This document shows positions 1 to 5,660 of a DNA stretch of 8,667 bases, piece by piece (the first letter of the stretch is position 1; the number at the start of each line of letters is the position of its first letter). The notes under the pieces are model-generated. The model saw only the letters and a list, made by a program, of their open reading frames with translations. It ran no database searches and was not told the origin of the DNA. The position numbers were made by a program, and so were the translations under genes. Origin of the DNA: an uncultured Eubacteriales bacterium (GTDB taxonomy: Bacteria; Bacillota; Clostridia; UMGS1883); contig CAJJUC010000101.1 of NCBI GenBank assembly GCA_905195005.1, positions 1 to 8,667 of the forward strand. The letters are read 5' to 3'.

Positions 1-1255
1 TCACGGATGAAAGGTTAATTTCGGTGCCCGATGCGTTGTAAATCTCGGTTTCGGGCGAATCGTCCGTTTTCTTAAGATTCAGAACCGTATTATTCAGGCT
101 GTTTTTTATAATCAGCTCGTCACCGTTTGCCGATTTAACGTATACCGGTAAATATGCGTCTATTTTTATAAGGTCGGCGTCCGAATCGTTATCCGTGTCG
201 ATGAGGATAACTTTGTCGATATTGTAATCTGAGCTTTGTTCAAGCAAAGCATAAACAAAGCTGTGCTGCTCGGTGTATCTTCCGTTATAAATTATATCGC
301 AGCTTTGGGGAACAGTGCATTTTTTAAGCTTTCTGCTCGATTCCCACCTTGTCGACGATTGCCGCTCGTACCACGTGAGCTCGCGCGCGGACGATGAAAA
401 TCCGGATATATCGCCGCCGCTGATTTCCGCAATAACATCGTCGTTGCCGCTTTCGCACATATATACAAGGTTATCCTCGTTATCATAGTATATCTTAACC
501 CGTCTGCCCATCAATTCGGACGCGCTTTGTTCATAATGAAGCTCAAGCATTTTGCCCGACGGAGCTTCCCTGAACTTCAAAAAGCCCTTTCCGCACGGCT
601 CACCGTAGAGCGATGAAGCGTCGTCACCGACAAGCTGAGCCTTGCTCACCGTTATTTTGTACATTGATTCGATAAGCGGCGACAAATATTTATCATTGTT
701 CGCAAGCTTTATTTTTTCCGTTGTGATAAGGTTGAACATCATCACACATCCATCGCCGACGGAGAAATTCTGAGCCGACGCGGCGCGGAGTTTTTTTGAA
801 AGTCCGAGCTGCGCGGCAATTTTTTTGTAATTAACGGCTGTTGCATTATAGCCTGCCGCACTTGTCATCAGCATCATCGCAAAATCCGAATCGGCGCTTT
901 CCTCGGGGCGGAATTGCTTTCCTTCGGGAAGAAACATTCCGGCAGATTTCGCAAAAGCGGCATATGCCGCCGTTTCTCCTGTAACGTCGCTGTAGCCGCA
1001 GTCGGCGGAATCGGAAAGAACCATACTTCCCTTATGAACGAGATTAACAACATATTTAAGCATATCCGCACGCGTTACCGACGCTGCATTTGCAGCGAAA
1101 GCATCGCTTTCCTGCACTATGCCGATTGCGTTCATCAATCCGCACGCTTCCTTATAATATAAGGCGTTATAGCCCGACACATCGGCGCTTGCCGATATGT
1201 TAACAAGCGGCAGAATAAAAATCAGCGCAGCCGCCAAAGCCAATAATCTTTTCAT
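1..1255 (-). CDS. Exported protein with divergent N-terminal SLH-like repeats, 3' truncated by the window
   Basis: The frame is open for 418 codons from ATG 1255-1253 to the left edge, with no stop inside the window. Residues 1-24 form a signal peptide (MKRLLALAAALIFILPLVNI, then SASAD). Residues about 28-73 resemble an SLH repeat ending in SVTRADMLKYV; about 87-137 a second one ('GYSDVTGETAAYAAFAKSAG', then 'FRPEESADSDFAMMLMTSAA') that has lost the TRAE signature; and about 141-182 a third degenerate unit ('YKKIAAQLGLSKKLRAASA'). This N-terminal arrangement, followed by a beta-rich middle region with 'LMGRRVKIYYDNEDNLVYM' (248-266), 'CDIIYNGRY' and an Asp-rich 'LIDTDNDSDADLIKIDAYLP' (351-370), matches a large unnamed group of clostridial SLH proteins that I recognise by pattern only. 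The Asp-rich stretch looks like a calcium-type turn. The likely role is a cell-wall-attached surface protein; what the missing C-terminal part does is unknown. It is the most downstream gene seen and starts 4 bases after the upstream SLH gene. Confidence 0.75.
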   Translation of the reverse strand, partial: MKRLLALAAALIFILPLVNISASADVSGYNALYYKEACGLMNAIGIVQESDAFAANAASVTRADMLKYVVNLVHKGSMVLSDSADCGYSDVTGETAAYAAFAKSAGMFLPEGKQFRPEESADSDFAMMLMTSAAGYNATAVNYKKIAAQLGLSKKLRAASAQNFSVGDGCVMMFNLITTEKIKLANNDKYLSPLIESMYKITVSKAQLVGDDASSLYGEPCGKGFLKFREAPSGKMLELHYEQSASELMGRRVKIYYDNEDNLVYMCESGNDDVIAEISGGDISGFSSSARELTWYERQSSTRWESSRKLKKCTVPQSCDIIYNGRYTEQHSFVYALLEQSSDYNIDKVILIDTDNDSDADLIKIDAYLPVYVKSANGDELIIKNSLNNTVLNLKKTDDSPETEIYNASGTEINLSSV

Positions 1256-1259
1256 CGGT

Positions 1260-2972
1260 TCACCTTCCAATCCGGGTTATTGCTTCGTAAATTATCTTTG
1301 CAGCCTCTGCACGTGTGCAGAAAGCTGCCGGAGCAAAGCTTCCGTCACTGTAGCCGGAAATAAGCCCGTTTTTCTTCATCCAGCTTATGCCTTCCCTTGC
1401 ATAGGGCGCAATTTTATCCGAGTCGGTAAATAAACCGTCATCGAAAGCCTCGGGCTGCGCGCCTGCCGCACGGAAAACGCAAACCGCCATGTCCTGCCTT
1501 GTGATATATTCTCCTGCACCGAACAGCTCGGGCGAAATTCCGTTGATAACTCCGTTTTTAACGGCGCTTGCAACATAAGGCTTAAACCATGCGCCGCTGC
1601 TTACATCGCTGAAGCTGCAACCCGCATTTTCATCCGAAAGCGAAAATGCAAGCACAAGCATTTTAACAAATTCTTCTCTTGTGACATTTGCATGGGGTTC
1701 AAACATTCCGTTTCCCTTTCCGTTGATTATTCCTTTTTCCGAAAGGTATGAAACTGCTTCCTTTGCCCATTCAAAGTCCGTCATATCCGAAAAACTCTCG
1801 TTATTCTTACCGTTATCTTCGGCAGGCTTGTTTTTGTCGGGCACATATACCGGGGACGATGTGCCGCCCTTGGAAGAGCCGCCGCTGCCTTTTGACCCGG
1901 AATTATCCTCCGCCGCTTTTTCAAGATACTTTTCCATATACTCAACCATCTCGCCGACGGAATTAAACTGCTTTTTCAAAAGCTCCTTGTTAAGGCTGCT
2001 TCTGTAGCTGCTTTTCTGATAAGCGCCGTAGTCAAACGCTTTCAGCACATCGTCTTTATAAAGCTCTATAATTGCGGATATATCTCCGTAACCGCCGCAG
2101 TTTTTCATTTCGTAATTTATAACCGATATATAAATCTTTTCCGCAAGCTCATCACGGTTAGACCACTGCGCCCCCAAAGCGCTGCTTAAAATTGCCGCGC
2201 GTGCAGCGCTGTCCTTTTTTTCAAGTGATTTCATGCACGACACGCTTTTATATACATCCGCTCCGCTCAGTTCCTTTATAACGGAGGTAAGCTCCGTTTC
2301 GTTTTTTTCGGGAAACAGGAACAGGTCAAGCGCCGCGCCGTCCTTTGAATAATCCAGACCTACAGCTGCGCAGGCTCTGTTCATTTTTTCCGAAAAATCG
2401 GCAACCGACGTAATCGCTGTGTTATTAAGCTTTGCGGCAGCTTTTTTCTTACCCTCTTCTGTCAGCTTACCGTACAGCGGTATATTAAGCTCAAGCAAGC
2501 CTTCGGAAATTACGCCTTCGGTTTTTTCGTAAACTTCGGCGCCGCTTTTTTCCGAAACCGAAGCTATAAACTCATTTATGTACGACTCGGTAACCAGCTT
2601 AACATTGCTGAGCGAATACACCTTGTCGGAATTGAAAACCGTGACATAAAAGGAATACTCCCCCGATTCGCCGTTTAAGAAAATATCCGGGAAAATGTAT
2701 GCTCCGTTTTCATCGCTCGCGGTATAAGCAATTGCGGAAAACGCGTCGGTTGCCTGCTGCGTATCGCTTTCGGCAGGCACTTCGCCAAGCCCCGAATCGC
2801 CCTTCATACAATAAAGCATTAACATTCGGCGCGAATTATCCTTGCCGAGCTCGCCCGACACGCGCACGCTTGCGTCAGTCTGATTTTGCTTTATGTCCAC
2901 ATCCGCCGCCATGCACGCAGCCGCCGGAATCAGAGCGGCAGCAAGTACGGCTGTTAAAAATTTTCTGAACAC
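1260..2972 (-). CDS. Surface-anchored protein: N-terminal beta domain, helical repeats, Gly/Ser linker and three C-terminal SLH repeats
   Basis: This is 570 residues from a GTG start. Residues 1-23 are a signal peptide with likely cleavage near CMAADV. Residues about 25-127 look like an Ig-like/beta-sandwich domain of a type common on clostridial surface proteins ('ASVRVSGELG', 'TASDENGAYIFPDIFLNGES', 'GEYSFYVTVF'). Residues about 130-355 are mostly helical and appear to hold three related repeats (about 133-205, 225-295, 296-355), each with a shared '..L....f.s..e..' stretch. A Gly/Ser-rich linker follows (357-373, then SSPVYVPDKNKPAED). Three SLH repeats end the protein at about 394-445, 452-504 and 514-566, with the diagnostic motifs VTREEF (430-435), ITRQDM (490-495) and CTRAEA (552-557) and the FSD/FTD openers. 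A complete SLH triplet is known to hold proteins to pyruvylated secondary cell-wall polysaccharide, so this protein should sit on the cell wall with its N-terminal half exposed. No catalytic domain is visible; a structural or glycan-binding role is inferred from the neighbouring glycosidases. It starts 14 bases beyond the upstream stop. Confidence 0.85.
   Translation of the reverse strand: MFRKFLTAVLAAALIPAAACMAADVDIKQNQTDASVRVSGELGKDNSRRMLMLYCMKGDSGLGEVPAESDTQQATDAFSAIAYTASDENGAYIFPDIFLNGESGEYSFYVTVFNSDKVYSLSNVKLVTESYINEFIASVSEKSGAEVYEKTEGVISEGLLELNIPLYGKLTEEGKKKAAAKLNNTAITSVADFSEKMNRACAAVGLDYSKDGAALDLFLFPEKNETELTSVIKELSGADVYKSVSCMKSLEKKDSAARAAILSSALGAQWSNRDELAEKIYISVINYEMKNCGGYGDISAIIELYKDDVLKAFDYGAYQKSSYRSSLNKELLKKQFNSVGEMVEYMEKYLEKAAEDNSGSKGSGGSSKGGTSSPVYVPDKNKPAEDNGKNNESFSDMTDFEWAKEAVSYLSEKGIINGKGNGMFEPHANVTREEFVKMLVLAFSLSDENAGCSFSDVSSGAWFKPYVASAVKNGVINGISPELFGAGEYITRQDMAVCVFRAAGAQPEAFDDGLFTDSDKIAPYAREGISWMKKNGLISGYSDGSFAPAAFCTRAEAAKIIYEAITRIGR
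1263..1268 (-). promoter_or_regulatory. Ribosome binding site of the second SLH-type gene, inside the upstream gene's last codons
   Basis: The minus strand reads GGAAGG, then the TGA stop of the preceding gene, then ATG at 1255-1253, a spacing of 7 bases. The site is formed by the Gly-Arg codons that end the upstream SLH protein, so the two genes are very likely translationally coupled. Confidence 0.8.
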
Positions 2973-2980
2973 TTGTACAA

Positions 2981-2987
2981 CCCCTCT
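2981..2987 (-). promoter_or_regulatory. Ribosome binding site setting a GTG start, overlapping the upstream stop
   Basis: The minus strand reads AGAGGGG, sharing bases with the TAG stop (2988-2986) of the barrel-protein gene and lying 8 bases ahead of GTG at 2972-2970. The GTG opens onto a signal peptide (VFRKFLTAVLAAALIP). The longer in-frame ATG starts at 3038 and 3005 lie inside the previous gene and would put polar residues before the signal. The overlap suggests termination-reinitiation coupling. Confidence 0.8.
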
Positions 2988-5655
2988 ACTTTCTGACGAT
3001 TTCATATTGAATTGCTTCGTTTGAGGAAGCAAGCTCAAATTTTGTGTATCCGAGCGCTGTTTTTGTCACCGTGAGCGGCGCTTTTCTTTCTCCCGACGAT
3101 GTCAGGGGGTAAATATCATAATTCCCCGTTGTTTTTATCACTGCCGAGCCGGTGATTGCCTCCACAACAATTTTTTCCTCACCCAAAGAATCGTATCTGT
3201 TTCTTATAAGATTAACGCGGCTTTTATAATTCTGATTTCCGCACAGCGCCGTGAAAAGCATGTGATCCGACGATGAGAGCTTCTTCCCGTCAAGCGAGAT
3301 GAGCGCCGCTGTCACGAAGGAATTATCTGCGTCAACAGTGAAGGTCGGAAGCTCCTCCGCTCCGTTTAAAAACCCCGACACAACTTCGCCTGTATCACAT
3401 CTTGCTTCAAACAGACCGAGCGAAAAATCCATATAAATATTATTTGTTTTATAAACGTTCGGCGATGATTTCATGGCATTGTCGGGTTTTGCGGAAAACT
3501 TAATCCGCGTGTTTGCTTTAAAGATGCCGCTGTCGGGTATAAGTCCGTCCGTTTTTTCCTTGCCTGCCGAAATCTCCTCCCCAACGTTTTGCACCTTTGT
3601 TTTCTCCGACGGGAAATTGTAATACAGCGCCGCCGCAACGGGCGCAAGCGCAAGCCGCACGGGATTGTTATAAATACTGTAAAAATCATCAATATAATTT
3701 TTATCGGAATATTTTTCGTTCGCAAAGGAATGCTGAATTGCAGACCAGTTCTTTTGCGCTGAAAATGCCGCTGTCATAACAGACGCTTCCGAAAAATACA
3801 GATTCGGCATTGCCGAACCCCAATTCGCGATATAGGGCTTATCGGCAGGTGCGCCGCACGCAAGCTGTGAAATCATATTTTGCTTGTTTTTCGTCATCGA
3901 ACCGTACTGCTCGAAGGACGAATCCTTGGTTATAAAATCGCTTGTACCGAACGGCGCCGCATTAAAGCTTTTTCCGACAATAAAATCCGTTTCGGCGCTT
4001 AATGCAGCACCTGCCGCCGTCATATTTCCCTGTTTGGGAGAATTAATCGTTATCATTATTTCGGAATTTTTCAGAACCGATTTCATTTCCGCGTAAAACG
4101 ATTTTGCAAGCTTTTTCATAAACTCCGCCGCATCGGCTCTGCACTGATTTGAAACAAACCGATTATCGAGCTTTGTTCCGAGCTTAATATTCATAAGCTC
4201 AAGCTTTTCGTTATCCTGCTTATCATAAACGGATGTCCATGCCTTCGACAGCTTGGCATCGTTTTGATATTTTTCGGTCAAAAACTCGTTAAACAGCCTG
4301 TCAAGCTCATCTCTTTGCGCACCGTCCTTTGCGGCGTTTGCTCCGTATCCGCTGTCGTAATCAAAAACAGAGAGCGAATCGACAAGCTCGAGCATACAAA
4401 CCGCCGGGTCCCGGCTCAGCGCCATGCCTGTGTACGGATTATTGCTGTTCATCAGCCTATTAAGAAAGTCTTTCTTTTTTTTAATAACAACTTTGTCAAA
4501 ATATGTTCCGATTCCGTCGCTGTCACCCGAAAAAGCCGAAATATACGAATATACCCCTTTTTCTTTGAGCTTGGAAACGAAATAATAAAGCCTATCCTTT
4601 TTCTGTTCGTCAAAGCCTTCTTCAATACGCGAAAATCTTATCAGGTTTATTCCGCAGTGCGCAATCCTTTCGGCTGCGCGGTCAGCCTCTGTTTTTTCGG
4701 GAAAAGCAGCTCCGCCGATAATATCCGCGCCCCAGAATTTTGCCGCCGTTCCGTCCCCGAATTTAAGCAGCTCGCCATCCGCCTTAACATATCCGTGTTT
4801 TCCTGCCGGTGCGTCCAAATACGATGAAAAATCAAGTGCGCTGCCCGAAACCCTTTTATCATCGGGCTGCGTATAGGTGTACCAGCCGAAGGTCGAGGTT
4901 GTGATTGATTCCGAGCTGCTTGTTTTCGAAAGATAAGGTCCTTTATCCGTCAGCGTTATTGCCATTATCATAATATAAGCTCCGCCGCCGTCGGTTGAAA
5001 GCTTAAGGCTTTTCACCTTTTTTTCGGGATAGGGGTTATTCATCGCGAACAGATAAAGGCTTCTCATCGAGCCGTCGCCAAGGCTTGTTGACCAAACGGG
5101 GCGAACATAGTCGTACGAGCTTCTTCCCCAAAAATCGCAAATATGCACATTCTGAACAATGTCCATATACGCTTCCGTCCCGTCCTCATAGACCCATGTG
5201 TATCTGCCGCATGTTCCCGAGCAGAACGGCGATGCCTGAACAAAATATGCGCCTGCCGTCACGCGGCTCACGGGCACCTCAACAGAAGTGGGAAGCCCCG
5301 TATCATTTTGCCCGCGTAGTCCGAGAACGGCTTTTCTTCCGTTTTTATCGGGATCGATAAAATCAAAAGGTACTCCGAGCATGACCTCTGATCCGAACTT
5401 GTCAAACTTTCTTAAATCGTTATCGCCCTGATCCGACCAGCCGCCCTTATGGTCACCGGGAACATCGTCCTTTATATCTCTGTTCGCAAGCGACCTAAGG
5501 TCAATTTTATAAAACTTCTGACCGGTGCTTTGAATTTGTTTTTCGCTTAACATTCCGACATCGAGGTCAAATTTTTCGCTCGCGTTATCCGCAAAAGCAG
5601 TGAGCTGCACCAGCATGGCGCAAGCCGCCATCACGGCAATTATTTTCTTTTTCAA
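2986..5655 (-). CDS. Secreted clan GH-A barrel glycosidase-like protein, probably catalytically inactive
   Basis: This is 889 residues from a TTG start, with a signal peptide at about 1-22 (KKK, hydrophobic core, TAFADNA). Residues about 28-238 form a beta-rich N-terminal domain with 'IDLRSLANRDIKDD' and 'GDHKGGWSDQGDNDLR', a pattern I recognise from uncharacterised glycosidase-like proteins carrying an N-terminal sugar-binding-type sandwich. From about 288 a GH-A-like barrel begins: 'GYVKADGELLKFGDGTAAKF', 'WGADIIGG', 'ERIAHCGINLIRFSRI', 'NNPYTGMALSRDPAVCMLEL'. The usual acid/base 'N-E' after the fourth strand is here Asp426-Ser427 ('LELVDSLSVF'). The nucleophile site, normally '(S/T)EW(N)' before a 'PN.Y..E' element, is here 'KPYIANWGSAMPNLYFSE', with Asn611 in place of Glu. 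Residues about 720-889 are C-terminal beta domains ('RCDTGEVVSGFL', 'FVTAALISLDGKKLSSSD'). The frame is intact over 2.67 kb, which argues for function, perhaps glycan binding. No GH family number can be assigned. It starts 5 bases after the GH51-like gene, so co-expression is likely. Confidence 0.65.
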   Translation of the reverse strand: MKKKIIAVMAACAMLVQLTAFADNASEKFDLDVGMLSEKQIQSTGQKFYKIDLRSLANRDIKDDVPGDHKGGWSDQGDNDLRKFDKFGSEVMLGVPFDFIDPDKNGRKAVLGLRGQNDTGLPTSVEVPVSRVTAGAYFVQASPFCSGTCGRYTWVYEDGTEAYMDIVQNVHICDFWGRSSYDYVRPVWSTSLGDGSMRSLYLFAMNNPYPEKKVKSLKLSTDGGGAYIMIMAITLTDKGPYLSKTSSSESITTSTFGWYTYTQPDDKRVSGSALDFSSYLDAPAGKHGYVKADGELLKFGDGTAAKFWGADIIGGAAFPEKTEADRAAERIAHCGINLIRFSRIEEGFDEQKKDRLYYFVSKLKEKGVYSYISAFSGDSDGIGTYFDKVVIKKKKDFLNRLMNSNNPYTGMALSRDPAVCMLELVDSLSVFDYDSGYGANAAKDGAQRDELDRLFNEFLTEKYQNDAKLSKAWTSVYDKQDNEKLELMNIKLGTKLDNRFVSNQCRADAAEFMKKLAKSFYAEMKSVLKNSEIMITINSPKQGNMTAAGAALSAETDFIVGKSFNAAPFGTSDFITKDSSFEQYGSMTKNKQNMISQLACGAPADKPYIANWGSAMPNLYFSEASVMTAAFSAQKNWSAIQHSFANEKYSDKNYIDDFYSIYNNPVRLALAPVAAALYYNFPSEKTKVQNVGEEISAGKEKTDGLIPDSGIFKANTRIKFSAKPDNAMKSSPNVYKTNNIYMDFSLGLFEARCDTGEVVSGFLNGAEELPTFTVDADNSFVTAALISLDGKKLSSSDHMLFTALCGNQNYKSRVNLIRNRYDSLGEEKIVVEAITGSAVIKTTGNYDIYPLTSSGERKAPLTVTKTALGYTKFELASSNEAIQYEIVRK

Positions 5656-5660
5656 ATAAT

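Noticed and set aside
2910..2972. Lipoprotein signal in the SLH protein (IPAAAC)
   Set aside because: The residue three before the Cys is Ala rather than the usual Leu/Val/Ile, and a better type I cleavage site follows at CMAA-D. SLH repeats already explain anchoring.
4264..4827. 187-residue plus-strand open frame
   Set aside because: It is antisense to the barrel of the glycosidase-like protein; the Cys/Arg/Phe-rich composition and lack of any motif mark it as a shadow frame.
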